DNA of 44,306 nt from the NCBI GenBank assembly GCA_023266845.1, contig JAHFPH010000012.1, forward strand, positions 1-44,306, written 5' to 3'. This DNA is from Rhodospirillaceae bacterium (GTDB lineage: Bacteria > Pseudomonadota > Alphaproteobacteria > JAEULC01). Under the pieces are notes generated by a model, which had not been told where the DNA came from, ran no database searches, and saw only the letters and a program-made list of their open reading frames with translations. This document shows, piece after piece, positions 1 through 8,038 of the stretch (its first letter is position 1; each line of letters begins with the position of its first letter). The position numbers and the translations under genes are program-made.

Positions 1-552
1 ATATCGATCTTCACCTCGCAGAAAAAGCCGCTGGTGGCGCTCGACGATTTCAAGGGCGTGAAGATCCGGGGCCTCAACGCCATCGCCGACGCCGGGCTGG
101 TGGCGGTCGGCGCCGCGCCGACGCCGATCTCGGGCGCCGACGTGTACAACGCGCTGCAATCCGGGCTGATCGACGCGGGCCTGACCGATCTGTCGGCCGC
201 CTACAGCCGCAAATACTACGAGGTGCAGAAATACGGCACGGTAACCCCGTATTTCTCCGTGCATTTCCACATGTTCGTGAATCCCGCGTGGTTCGCCAAG
301 CTGCCGGCCGCGCAGCAAAAGGCGGTGCTGGCCGCCGGCGCCAAGACCGAGAACCACATCGTCGGCCTGACCGAGACCACGGCCGGCGACGCGGTGAAGC
401 AGCTGCGCGAAAAGAACATGACGATCCACGAGCAGACGCCCGCCGAGCAGAAGGCGTGGCTGGCGGCGATGCAGAAGCCGGTGATCGACGCCTTCATCAA
501 GTCGGCGCCCCAGGACGGGCAGAAGCTGATCGACCTGATCAACAAGCTGTGA
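1..552 (+). CDS. dctP: TRAP transporter substrate-binding protein DctP, 5'-truncated
   Basis: The reading frame is open from the first base, so the true start lies outside the window; 183 C-terminal residues are visible. The part present has the look of a DctP periplasmic receptor: a DFKGVKIRGLNA-type strand, a GADVYNALQSGLIDAG segment (the hinge and ligand-contact region of the family) and a helical C-terminal tail. DctP proteins bind an organic acid in the periplasm and deliver it to the DctQM membrane pair. The next two genes encode exactly those subunits, spaced 10 bp and overlapping 4 bp, so this is one dctPQM operon. The substrate cannot be read from the sequence; the arginine that normally pairs with the carboxylate is probably in the missing part. 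Confidence 0.9.
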   Translation: MSIFTSQKKPLVALDDFKGVKIRGLNAIADAGLVAVGAAPTPISGADVYNALQSGLIDAGLTDLSAAYSRKYYEVQKYGTVTPYFSVHFHMFVNPAWFAKLPAAQQKAVLAAGAKTENHIVGLTETTAGDAVKQLREKNMTIHEQTPAEQKAWLAAMQKPVIDAFIKSAPQDGQKLIDLINKL

Positions 553-562
553 CGCCGGGCAT

Positions 563-1147
563 ATGAGCCCCGGCCGGGCGCGGCCGGCGGCGGGGTTGGC
601 CCGCGCCGCCGGCATAGCACTCGCGGTTGCCGATGCCTGCGCGCAGGCGGCGGTGGCCATGGCGGCGCTCGCCGTGCTCGCCTGCTTTTTCCTGGTCTGT
701 TACTCGGTCGCCATGCGCTATTTCTTTGGGTCGCCCTTGACCTGGGGCGACGAGGTCACGGGCTGGCTGATCGTGGCCGTGGTCATGCTGGCGGTCGCCG
801 ACGCGCAGCGCCGCAACGAAAATATCGGCGTCGACCTGCTGATCGAAAAATCCGGCCCGCGCCTGCGCCGCGCGCTCGTCGCGCTGGGCGTGGCGATGGT
901 GGCGGCCTGCGCGCTGATGATGACCTGGCAGGGCGTCGAGATGGTGCAGTTCTCGCGCATGCTCGACTTGCGCTCCAACACGCTCGGCTCGGTCGCCGTG
1001 TGGACGGTGCAGACCCTGGTGCCGCTGGGATCGGCGCTGATGCTGGTCGTGGCCCTGGCGCAGCTCGTGGCGATCGCGGCGGGGCGCGATCCGTTTCTGG
1101 CCGAAGCCGACAAGGAAAGCGACGGGATTACCCGGGGCATCGAATGA
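563..1147 (+). CDS. dctQ: TRAP transporter small permease DctQ
   Basis: This 194-residue protein has four hydrophobic segments (roughly residues 27-50, 65-83, 108-127 and 150-172), the normal topology of the DctQ small membrane subunit. The first helix is followed by the conserved RYFFGSPLTWGDEVTGWL type of sequence, in which a W-x-D/E-E motif lies at the membrane boundary. DctQ scaffolds the large permease DctM in the inner membrane and helps couple sodium or proton influx to uptake of the DctP ligand. It starts 10 bp after dctP and its TGA overlaps the ATG of dctM (ATGA), which indicates translational coupling. The C-terminal tail is hydrophilic and cytoplasmic. Confidence 0.93.
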   Translation: MSPGRARPAAGLARAAGIALAVADACAQAAVAMAALAVLACFFLVCYSVAMRYFFGSPLTWGDEVTGWLIVAVVMLAVADAQRRNENIGVDLLIEKSGPRLRRALVALGVAMVAACALMMTWQGVEMVQFSRMLDLRSNTLGSVAVWTVQTLVPLGSALMLVVALAQLVAIAAGRDPFLAEADKESDGITRGIE

Positions 1148-2445
1148 GCTTCCTGGTCCTGCTGGCGCTGCTGATCGGCTTTCTTTATCTCGGCATGCCG
1201 ATGTTCGCCGGCATGCTGCTGTTCGCCGCCGGCGTGCTGTGGTGGGAGGAAGGCGGCATCGGCACGCTGGGCGAGTTCGTCTTCAACCACATCAACGCGC
1301 CGCTGCTGGTGGCGATTCCACTGTTCATGCTGATGGCGCATTTCATGGTGCGCGGGCGGGTGGTGGACGATCTGTACGGCGCGGCGCACACCTTCCTGCG
1401 CCATCTGCCCGGCGGCCTGGGCGTGGCGACCGTGGCGGCCTGCGCGATTTTCGCCGCCGTGTCGGGATCGTCGGTCGCGACGGCGCTGACCATCGGCGCG
1501 GTGGCGCTGCCGCAGATGCTGAAGCTGGGCTACGACCCGCGCGGCGCCTATGGCGTGGTGGCGGCAGGCGGCACACTCGGCATCCTGATCCCGCCGTCCT
1601 CGCCCATGATCCTCTACGGCGTGGTGTCGGACACCTCGATCGGCGCGCTGTTCATGGCCGGAGTGTTTCCCGGAATCCTGCTGGCGGCGATCTTCGCGCT
1701 CTGGTGCATGTGGACCGAATGGCGGCGCGAGAAGCGCATCGGCACGGCGGCGCTGAGGCCCAAGCGCGCCAGCGCGCGCGAAATGGGCGCGGCGCTGAAG
1801 CGCTCGTTCTGGGCGCTGACCCTGCCGCCTTTCGTGCTGGGCGGGATCTATTTCGGCATCTTCACCGCCACCGAGGCCGCGGGCATCGGCGCGCTGTGGG
1901 CCGCCATCGTGGCGGTGGCGATCTACCGCCAGTTCGGCTGGCGCGATCTGTGGGGGGGCGCCAAGGACACGGCGCGCACCACGGCGATGCTGTTCATGAT
2001 CATCATCGGCGCAGGCTTGTTCGGCCACATGCTGACGAAACTGCGCATCCCCGACGAGCTGGTGAAGCTGGTGATCGATTACGGCCTGGGACGCGTCGCG
2101 TTCGTCGGCGCCATGATGATCATCATCTTCATCCTGGGGCTGATCCTGGAATCGATCTCGATCATCCTGATCACGACGCCGGTGATCCTGCCGGTGCTGA
2201 AGCACTTGGGCATCGATCCGGTATGGTACGGCGTGCTGCTCACCATCAACCTGGAACTGGCGTTGATCTCGCCGCCCGTGGGCCTCAACCTGATCGTCAT
2301 CAAGACCATCGCCAAGGTGCCACTGTACGAGGTCGACCGCGCCGCCGTGCCGTATATCCTTTTGATGTTCCTGGGCATGGGCGTCATCATCGTGTTTCCC
2401 GCCATCGCGCTCTGGCTGCCCGGAACCATGGCGTTGGGGCGGTAA
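1144..2445 (+). CDS. dctM: TRAP transporter large permease DctM
   Basis: The encoded protein has 433 residues and about a dozen membrane spans, as expected for DctM, the transport subunit of TRAP systems. It opens with a hydrophobic helix and carries the family pattern of re-entrant, glycine- and proline-rich loops: VSGSSVATALTIG near residues 115-127 and LGILIPPSSPMILYG near 145-160, with a matching SPPVGLNLIVIKTIA in the C-terminal half. These paired loops are known to shape the sodium and substrate sites. The start chosen is the ATG overlapping the dctQ stop; an upstream in-frame extension would run into dctQ and adds an arginine-rich stretch without family character. Confidence 0.95.
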   Translation: MSFLVLLALLIGFLYLGMPMFAGMLLFAAGVLWWEEGGIGTLGEFVFNHINAPLLVAIPLFMLMAHFMVRGRVVDDLYGAAHTFLRHLPGGLGVATVAACAIFAAVSGSSVATALTIGAVALPQMLKLGYDPRGAYGVVAAGGTLGILIPPSSPMILYGVVSDTSIGALFMAGVFPGILLAAIFALWCMWTEWRREKRIGTAALRPKRASAREMGAALKRSFWALTLPPFVLGGIYFGIFTATEAAGIGALWAAIVAVAIYRQFGWRDLWGGAKDTARTTAMLFMIIIGAGLFGHMLTKLRIPDELVKLVIDYGLGRVAFVGAMMIIIFILGLILESISIILITTPVILPVLKHLGIDPVWYGVLLTINLELALISPPVGLNLIVIKTIAKVPLYEVDRAAVPYILLMFLGMGVIIVFPAIALWLPGTMALGR

Positions 2446-2494
2446 GGCTCGATACCCCCTTCTGTTCTGTTTGCGACATGGGTATGATGGGGCC

Positions 2495-3517
2495 ATGTTG
2501 AACGGTCCCGCCGCCCCCGCCCGTCCCGAGACCATCGGCTTTTTGCTGGTGCCGCATTTCTCGATGATGGCCTTCACCGCGACCATCGAGCCCCTGCGCA
2601 TGGCCAACCGCATGAGCGGCAAGGAGCTGTATCGCTGGTTCCTGACCACCATCGACGGCAAACCGATCCGCGCCTCCAACGGCATCCTGCTGATGCCCGA
2701 CGCTTCGATCGCCGACGCGGCCGACGCGATGCGCCCGGACGCCGTGATCGTGTGCGCGGGCATCGATGTGCAGCTGTTCAACGACAAGGCGACCTTCGCC
2801 GCGCTGCGCCGGATCGAACGCCAGGGCGTGGATATCGGCGCGGTGTGCACGGGCAGCCATGTTCTGGCGCGCGCCGGGCTTCTGGACGGGCATCGCTGCA
2901 CCATCCACTGGGAGAATCTCGACAGCTTCACCGAGGCGTTCCCCGACATCGAGGTCTCGACCGATCTGTTCGAGATCGACCGCAACCGCTTCACCTGCTG
3001 CGGCGGCACGGCGGCGATCGACATGATGCTGTACCTGATCGGCCGGCGGCACGGCGCCGCGCTCGCCACCGCCGTCAGCGAGCAATGCATATTGGAGCGC
3101 ATCCGCGACGAAAACGACGCGCAGCGCATGCCGTTGTCCGCGCGCCTGCGCGTGAACCATCCCAAGCTGGTGGCCGCCATCGGGCTGATGGAAGCCAATC
3201 TGGAATCGCCCTTGAGCCAGGACGAGCTGGCGCGGCGCGTGGGGCTGTCGCGTCGGCAATTGGAGCGCCTGTTCCGCCGCTACCTGCGTAAAGCGCCCGC
3301 ACGGCACTATCTGGAGCTGCGCCTGCAGCGCGCGCGGCTGCTGTTGCTGCAATCCACGCTGTCGATCATCGACGTGGCGCTGGCCTGCGGCTTCGTCTCG
3401 GCCTCGCATTTCTCGAAATGCTACCGCCAGGCCTATCTACGCTCGCCCAAGCAGGAACGCGGGGGTGCTGTGGGCGAGGCGTCGGCCAGCGTGCATACCC
3501 CGGCGCAGGCCGCTTGA
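2495..3517 (+). CDS. GlxA family transcriptional regulator (DJ-1/PfpI domain plus AraC HTH)
   Basis: This 340-residue protein has two domains. Residues 10-195 form a DJ-1/PfpI amidotransferase-like domain with a nucleophile-elbow GAVCTG (Cys118) followed by the typical H-x-L-A-x-A-G-L-L-D-G run. Residues 215-325 form an AraC DNA-binding domain with two helix-turn-helix units (SQDELARRVGLSRRQLERLF and IIDVALACGFVSASHFSKCY). GlxA-type regulators often control catabolism of quaternary amines, arginine or related nitrogen compounds, and the amidotransferase part normally acts as a ligand sensor and not as an enzyme. It lies 49 bp downstream of dctM in the same orientation, so it may regulate that transporter, though this is only inferred. 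The ATG at 2495 is preferred over a TTG 24 bp upstream. Confidence 0.88.
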   Translation: MLNGPAAPARPETIGFLLVPHFSMMAFTATIEPLRMANRMSGKELYRWFLTTIDGKPIRASNGILLMPDASIADAADAMRPDAVIVCAGIDVQLFNDKATFAALRRIERQGVDIGAVCTGSHVLARAGLLDGHRCTIHWENLDSFTEAFPDIEVSTDLFEIDRNRFTCCGGTAAIDMMLYLIGRRHGAALATAVSEQCILERIRDENDAQRMPLSARLRVNHPKLVAAIGLMEANLESPLSQDELARRVGLSRRQLERLFRRYLRKAPARHYLELRLQRARLLLLQSTLSIIDVALACGFVSASHFSKCYRQAYLRSPKQERGGAVGEASASVHTPAQAA

Positions 3518-3519
3518 GC

Positions 3520-5631
3520 TCACGCGCGGCCGCACGCCTCGACCAGGAAATCCTCCAGCGCCCGCACCGCGCCCACGTCGTCGAACATCTTGCCGCGCGA
3601 TAGGGCGATGCGGCTTTTCATGGCGGCGCGATATTCGGATTCCGACGCCAGCCTGACGGCAAACGCCGCGTAGGCCTCGTCGTCGGCCGCGATCAACTCG
3701 GGGATTCCGATATGGCGCAAAATCCCGCTGGCGAAGCGCCCGCGCATGAATCGGCCCTCTTGCGTTACGACCGGCAAGCCGCATTCCAGCGCCTGAGCGG
3801 CGGTGTTGAAGCCGGAAAATCCGATCGTGTCGAGAAACACGTCGGCGCGCTGCATCAAACCATGGAACGCCGCGCGGTTCTGCCACGGCGCGAACACGCC
3901 ATAGCGCGCGAAGTCCATCCCGGCCTGCTTGAAGACATGCGCAAGCCGCAAGCGCAGTTTTTCCGACAATTCGCGCCGCTTCGGGTCGACGAAGAAAACG
4001 AATTGGCATTTGCCGAGCTTGCGCGCGATCGCAACGAACACGCCGTCGTTGCGCGGCGCGTATTTGAACGGCATCCCCGGGCATAGCAGCATCGGCGCGT
4101 CGCCGGCGATGCCCAACGCGGCCAGGTCCGGCTCGGCGCCCTTGGCCGCCAGGGTGGAATAGCAGCAGCCCAGGCGCGGCAGGGCGACGAGTTTCTCGGT
4201 GTAGTTCGCCTGCGCATCCGGCGGCTCCAGCCCGGCGGCGGAAATGTAATAGTCGATGGTCGGCAGGCCCGTCGTCTCGGGGTGCCCCCAGCACGCCGCC
4301 TGGACCCGGGCCAGGCGCAGACCAGCGAGCCGCGCCACCATCGGGTCCATGCCGATTTCGGGATAGATCAGCGCATCCAGCCGTGCCGCCGCGATCGCCT
4401 CGGCCCATTGCCCGGTCGTTCTCACCCCTTCGGCCAGGGATATGGCCTTGGTCTTGGCCCAGGCCGTCTCGAAATCGAAACGCGGGCTCAGATGGAATCC
4501 GTGCAGTTCGATTTTTTCCCGATTCAAATGCTGGAACCAGCCCTTGACGATGGCGTTCCACACCGAATGGTCGAGGAAATACGCCGACGCCACGCCGACC
4601 CTGAGCTTGCCGACGGATTTGACCGCGGGCTTGGGCAGGCCGCGCTTCTCGCCCCATTGCCGCATCAGCCCGGCTGAAAGCGCGCCATAGCGCGCCAGCA
4701 GATCGCGGTTGTTGCGCTCCTGATACGCCAGATAGAAGGGCTGCGCCTTGCCGACCAATTCGCGGTCGTCGTCGCGGTTGGCGGCGAGCCACGACTCCAG
4801 TTCCGTCAGCGCGCGCGAGAATTCCGTCGGCCATGACGGGAAATCCTCGCCGGTCCCGGCCATGATCGGGATCGTGTGCATGCAGGCGCGCCAGCGCGCC
4901 TCGGCGAGATTGGGCTGCAGGGCCAGCGCCTTTCGATAGCAGTCCAAAGCGTCCGCGCGCCTGCCCTGATCGGCATACGCCGTGGCCATGCCGGCCAGCG
5001 CCCCGGCATGGTCGGGCTTGAGCTTCAGCGCGCGCTCAAACGCCACGACCGCCTCGCCGAGACGGTTGAGCGCGTAGAGCGCGTTGCCTCGGCAGCAATG
5101 CGCCTCGGCATAGTCGGGAGCCGCCGCCAGGACCTTGTCGTAGCACGCCAGCGATTCTGCGTGGCGCTTGAGATCGCCGAGCGCGTCGCCGCGATTGGCG
5201 AGCGCGTTGACATAGCCGGGCCGCGCGGCGATGGCCTTGTCGTAGCTCGCCACCGCCTCTTCCGCGCGTCCCAGCTCGCGCAGCGCGTTGCCGCGCCCGT
5301 TCAGCGCCTCGGCGAAATCGGGCTTCAGCGCGACGGCACGGTCAAAGCTTTGCAGCGCCTCGTCGCGCCTGCCCTGCTTCAGCAGCATCGCGCCCAGATT
5401 GTTGTGGCTGCCCGGCGCCTGGGGCGCCGCCTCGATCGCGCGTTTGATCAGCGTGACGGCTTCCTCGGCCTTGCCCTCGGCCATGCGCACGGCGGCCAGC
5501 ACCTGCAACGCGCCGAGATTTTTGGGGTCGCGCGCCAACACGTCCTCGCATTGCCGGGCGGCCTTTTCCAGCTCGCCCTGCTGGTAGAGTTTAAGCGCGG
5601 CGGCGACGATGTCCTGGTCTGCACTTGGCAT
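3520..5631 (-). CDS. TPR protein with O-GlcNAc transferase/SPINDLY-like (GT41) domain
   Basis: The protein has 703 residues. The N-terminal third (about residues 8-250) is a tandem of tetratricopeptide repeats of 34 residues with the usual spacing, for example NLGAMLLKQGRRDEALQSFD and GNALYALNRLGEAVVAFERA. The rest resembles the catalytic half of O-GlcNAc transferases and bacterial SPINDLY proteins: a GWFQHLN...FHLSPRFDFE region, a CWGHPETTGLPTIDYY motif, CPGMPFKYAPRN with the UDP-contacting lysine region, and DVFLDTIGFSGFNTAAQAL. Such enzymes transfer a sugar from a nucleotide sugar to Ser/Thr of target proteins; bacterial members are often linked to flagellin or adhesin glycosylation, but no target is visible here. 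It converges with the GlxA gene, leaving 2 bp between stops. An upstream in-frame extension (to 5757) runs through a repeat element and is rejected. Confidence 0.85.
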   Translation of the reverse strand: MPSADQDIVAAALKLYQQGELEKAARQCEDVLARDPKNLGALQVLAAVRMAEGKAEEAVTLIKRAIEAAPQAPGSHNNLGAMLLKQGRRDEALQSFDRAVALKPDFAEALNGRGNALRELGRAEEAVASYDKAIAARPGYVNALANRGDALGDLKRHAESLACYDKVLAAAPDYAEAHCCRGNALYALNRLGEAVVAFERALKLKPDHAGALAGMATAYADQGRRADALDCYRKALALQPNLAEARWRACMHTIPIMAGTGEDFPSWPTEFSRALTELESWLAANRDDDRELVGKAQPFYLAYQERNNRDLLARYGALSAGLMRQWGEKRGLPKPAVKSVGKLRVGVASAYFLDHSVWNAIVKGWFQHLNREKIELHGFHLSPRFDFETAWAKTKAISLAEGVRTTGQWAEAIAAARLDALIYPEIGMDPMVARLAGLRLARVQAACWGHPETTGLPTIDYYISAAGLEPPDAQANYTEKLVALPRLGCCYSTLAAKGAEPDLAALGIAGDAPMLLCPGMPFKYAPRNDGVFVAIARKLGKCQFVFFVDPKRRELSEKLRLRLAHVFKQAGMDFARYGVFAPWQNRAAFHGLMQRADVFLDTIGFSGFNTAAQALECGLPVVTQEGRFMRGRFASGILRHIGIPELIAADDEAYAAFAVRLASESEYRAAMKSRIALSRGKMFDDVGAVRALEDFLVEACGRA

Positions 5632-5702
5632 GCGGGCGGCAGAGTAGCGGCGCGGTGGCGCGAACGCCACCGCCACGTAGTTGTTTGGCTCTACAGGAAG
5701 AT

Positions 5703-5787
5703 GAACCACTAAGGCACAAAGACACCAAGTCGAAAACTCCGCGCGGCCCGCAGCCACGCCTGCATTCTTTTGGTGCCTTGGTGGTTT
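5703..5787. repeat. Palindromic intergenic repeat, family A, copy 1
   Basis: The left arm carries GAACCACTAAGGCAC and CACCAAG units and the right arm the complement (TTGGTGCCTTGGTGGTTT), so the transcript would fold into a long hairpin. The interior has GCGCGGCCCG. A second copy with the same arms and a similar interior lies at 8538-8631. It fills much of the gap between the glycosyltransferase gene and the antitoxin-like gene. Confidence 0.75.
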
Positions 5788-5873
5788 ACTAAATCTTCAA
5801 TGCCAAGGCCAGTTGCGTCAAATTATGAACTGCCCGATAGTGGAACATTGTGGATCGCTGCAACGAATAGGCT

Positions 5874-6164
5874 ATGCGCGTACCGACGCATCCCGGACGG
5901 CTGCTGAAACGCGAATTGGCCGCGCGCAAGCTTAGCGCCAACCGTTTGGCGATCGCGCTTGGGGTTCCTTCCGGTCGGATCGTGGATATCCTCAACGGCA
6001 AACGCGGAATAACGCCGGATACCGCATTGCGTCTCGGGTTTTACTTCGGCAATGGCGCGCGGTTTTGGCTGGACATGCAGACCCAGCACGATCTGGGGGC
6101 GCTTGAAGCGTCGCATGGCCGCGAGATCGCCCAACAGGTGCATCGCCGACGCCCCGCGGCGTGA
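5874..6164 (+). CDS. higA: HigA-type antitoxin / XRE-family regulator without adjacent toxin
   Basis: This 96-residue protein matches the HigA addiction-module antitoxin family in length and layout. It opens with HPGRLLKRELAARKLSANRL, continues with a helix-turn-helix (ALGVPSGRIVDILNGKRGIT) and the characteristic DTALRLGFYFGNGARFWLDMQ, where HigA proteins have A-x-R-L-x-x-x-F-x-x-x-x-x-F-W-L-x-L-Q. HigA proteins bind DNA as dimers, neutralise a RelE-like HigB toxin and repress the operon. HigB is normally encoded directly upstream, but the 242 bp before this gene hold only the 3'-side of repeat A and no toxin-like frame. It may be a solitary regulator or the remnant of a decayed toxin-antitoxin pair. 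Confidence 0.8.
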   Translation: MRVPTHPGRLLKRELAARKLSANRLAIALGVPSGRIVDILNGKRGITPDTALRLGFYFGNGARFWLDMQTQHDLGALEASHGREIAQQVHRRRPAA

Positions 6165-6171
6165 CGGCCGC

Positions 6172-6203
6172 TCAAAACGAAACGGGGCCGTTTCCGGCCC
6201 CGT
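6172..6203 (-). terminator. Rho-independent terminator of rplM-rpsI
   Basis: Read on the minus strand, ACGGGGCC and GGCCCCGT form a perfect 8-bp stem around a 6-nt loop, followed by a T-rich run (TTCGTTTT). It begins 26 bp past the rpsI stop codon. Confidence 0.85.
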
Positions 6204-6228
6204 CCGCCCGTCTTTATCGGCGAAAACT

Positions 6229-6741
6229 TTAGCGCTTCGAGAACTGGAAGCTGCGGCGCGCCTTCATGCGGCCGTATTTCTTGCGCTCGACCACGCGCGC
6301 GTCGCGCGTTAGGAACCCGCCCTGCTTCAGCACCGGCCTGAGCTCCGGCTCGAAATAGGTGAGCGCCTTGGAGATACCGTGGCGCACGGCGCCCGCCTGG
6401 CCCGACAACCCGCCGCCGTTGACGTTGACGACCACGTCGAACAGCTGCTCGCGCTGCGTGGCCAGGAAGGGCTGGCTGATCAGCATGCGCAGCACGGGCC
6501 GGGCGAAATACACGTTCCAGTCGCGCCCATTGACCGTGATCTTGCCCTTGCCCGGCTTGATCCACACCCGCGCCACGGCGTTCTTGCGCTTGCCGGTGGC
6601 GTAGGCGCGGTTGAACTTGTCGACCTTGCGCTCGCGGATCACCGCGACCAGCTGCGCCGCCGGTGTCGCCGTGCCCAGCGCCTTCAGCGCCTCGAGGCCC
6701 TGGGGTTGCGGTTGGGCTTGCGTCGGTTCGTTCGCGGCCAT
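6229..6741 (-). CDS. rpsI: 30S ribosomal protein S9
   Basis: The protein has 170 residues; the S9 core occupies about residues 42-170, after an N-terminal extension rich in Ala, Pro and Gln that is typical of alphaproteobacterial S9. Diagnostic parts are [38 protein letters not shown], and the basic tail ending in [11 protein letters not shown], which reaches toward the P-site tRNA in the assembled 30S subunit. The start ATG lies 2 bp after the rplM stop codon, so the two are cotranscribed, and a good terminator follows. A longer in-frame reading extends back through rplM and is clearly a shadow. Confidence 0.98.
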   Translation of the reverse strand: MAANEPTQAQPQPQGLEALKALGTATPAAQLVAVIRERKVDKFNRAYATGKRKNAVARVWIKPGKGKITVNGRDWNVYFARPVLRMLISQPFLATQREQLFDVVVNVNGGGLSGQAGAVRHGISKALTYFEPELRPVLKQGGFLTRDARVVERKKYGRMKARRSFQFSKR

Positions 6742-6743
6742 GG

Positions 6744-7211
6744 TCAGTTGTCGCCCCTCTTGTTCTTCGGGTTGCGCCCGGCGATATCGACCGTCGCGGG
6801 CGTCTGCGCCTCGTGCGGGTGCTTGGCCCCGGCATAGACGCGCATGTTGCGCATCTGCTCGCGGCCCAAGGGCCCGCGCGGCATCATGCGCTGCACCGCT
6901 TTTTCGATCGCGCGCTCGGGGAATTTTCCGCCGAGCGTCTTGCCCAGCGTGCGAGTCTTCAAGCCGCCGTGATGCTCGGTGTGCCAGGTGAACATGTGCA
7001 GGTCCAGCTTGCGGCCGGTCACGCGCACCTTCTCGGCGTTGATCACGATCACGTTGTCGCCGCAATCCACATGCGGCGTGAAGCTCGGGCGGTGCTTGCC
7101 GCGCAGGATTTTCGCCACCTCGGCGGCCAGGCGCCCCAGAACGACGCCGTCGGCGTCGATCAGCACCCACTTCTTCTCGACCTCGGCGGCCTTCATCACG
7201 TAGGTTTTCAT
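6744..7211 (-). CDS. rplM: 50S ribosomal protein L13
   Basis: A 155-residue protein with standard L13 features: an N-terminal [53 protein letters not shown], and [21 protein letters not shown]13 binds 23S rRNA early in 50S assembly. It is the first gene of the rplM-rpsI operon. The start at 7211 is fixed by the MKTY opening shared by the family. A sigma-70-like promoter is visible 56-83 bp upstream, leaving a leader of about 50 nt in which an autoregulatory structure could sit, although none is evident. Confidence 0.98.
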   Translation of the reverse strand: MKTYVMKAAEVEKKWVLIDADGVVLGRLAAEVAKILRGKHRPSFTPHVDCGDNVIVINAEKVRVTGRKLDLHMFTWHTEHHGGLKTRTLGKTLGGKFPERAIEKAVQRMMPRGPLGREQMRNMRVYAGAKHPHEAQTPATVDIAGRNPKNKRGDN

Positions 7212-7266
7212 CGGCTACTTCCAAACGGTCCTGAAATACGGGGTCGCCCTCCCCGAAAGGCGGCGC

Positions 7267-7294
7267 AGTATGCAGAGGGACCGCACGATGTCAA
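7267..7294 (-). promoter_or_regulatory. Sigma-70-type promoter of rplM-rpsI
   Basis: On the minus strand a perfect TTGACA (7294-7289) is separated by 16 nt from CATACT (7272-7267, four of six matches to TATAAT). The predicted transcription start is near 7260, giving a leader of about 50 nt before the rplM ATG. This fits a strong ribosomal-protein promoter. Confidence 0.65.
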
Positions 7295-7367
7295 CGCGAA
7301 AGCCGCATACCGCCTGGCTTTTCTGAAACGGTAAAATAATACCACAACAAAACTCAGGGAATTCAAC

Positions 7368-7868
7368 ATGCCGCGCATAACCCTCCGCAACGCCAAGCTC
7401 GGCAAACCGGGAAAGGACGACGCGCAAACCCTGCTCGACCTGGTGAAGGCGCTGGCGCTTTACGAGAAAGCGCCGTACGCGGTGAAGGCCAGGGCGGCCG
7501 ATCTGCGCCGGCACGGTAGCGGCAAGAAGAAGGTGTTCGAGGCGATCATCGCCGAGCTCGACGGGCGGCCCGCGGGCTTCGCCCTCTTCTTCCACAATTT
7601 CTCCACCTGGACCGGCAAGCCCGGGCTCTATCTCGAGGACCTGTTCGTCCACGAATGGGCGCGCGGCCACGGGATCGGGCGCAAGCTGATGGCTAGTTGC
7701 GCCCGCATCGCCAAGAAACGCGGCTGCGGGCGGCTCGACCTATGGGTGCTGCACTGGAACCCGACGCGCGCGTTCTATCACCGCCTGGGCATCAACCACA
7801 TGAAGGACTGGCTGCCCTATCGCGCGGATGCGAAGGGAATAGCGAGGCTGGCGAGGGGAGATAAGTAA
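7368..7868 (+). CDS. GNAT family N-acetyltransferase, diamine/spermidine acetyltransferase-like
   Basis: This 166-residue protein has the GNAT fold pattern: an N-terminal helix region (DDAQTLLDLVKALALYEKAP), a central strand pair GRPAGFALFFHNFSTWTGKP followed by GLYLEDLFVHEWARGHGIG, in which R99-G-H-G-I-G104 is the acetyl-CoA pyrophosphate-binding loop, and a C-terminal FYHRLGI with the conserved Tyr. The FHNFSTW and YLEDLFV segments are those seen in the spermidine/spermine (SSAT) and thialysine acetyltransferase branch, so a polyamine or amino-acid side-chain amine is the likely acceptor. It is transcribed away from rplM and stands alone, followed by a repeat element. Confidence 0.85.
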   Translation: MPRITLRNAKLGKPGKDDAQTLLDLVKALALYEKAPYAVKARAADLRRHGSGKKKVFEAIIAELDGRPAGFALFFHNFSTWTGKPGLYLEDLFVHEWARGHGIGRKLMASCARIAKKRGCGRLDLWVLHWNPTRAFYHRLGINHMKDWLPYRADAKGIARLARGDK

Positions 7869-7877
7869 TTCAGGGTT

Positions 7878-8018
7878 GTCATGGCCGTGCTTGTCACGGC
7901 CATCCACGTCGAGGCAGCGCCAACCGACAAACGGGCGGGCGCGGAAGGTTGGCCGTACTCCCCTGGGGACATCGAGGCACGTGACGACGTGGATGGCCCG
8001 AACAAGTCGGGCCATGAC
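7878..8018. repeat. Palindromic intergenic repeat, family B, copy 1
   Basis: The ends are the inverted repeat GTCATGGCC/GGCCATGAC, with an inner inverted pair GGCCATCCACGTC/GACGTGGATGGCC. A second, shorter copy lies at 11796-11900. It sits between two converging genes and could act as a transcript end structure. Confidence 0.75.
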
Positions 8019-8038
8019 GCCACTAATAAGACGTGGCG

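Noticed and set aside
718-3198. Long minus-strand open frame of 826 codons across dctQ, dctM and the GlxA gene
   Set aside because: It is antisense to three well-recognised genes; its product is rich in Arg, His, Gln and Ala with no domain character, as usual for shadow frames in GC-rich DNA.
5640-5873. Search for a HigB toxin gene upstream of higA
   Set aside because: All frames are short and interrupted, and most of the gap is the family A palindrome; no RelE-like motif was found.
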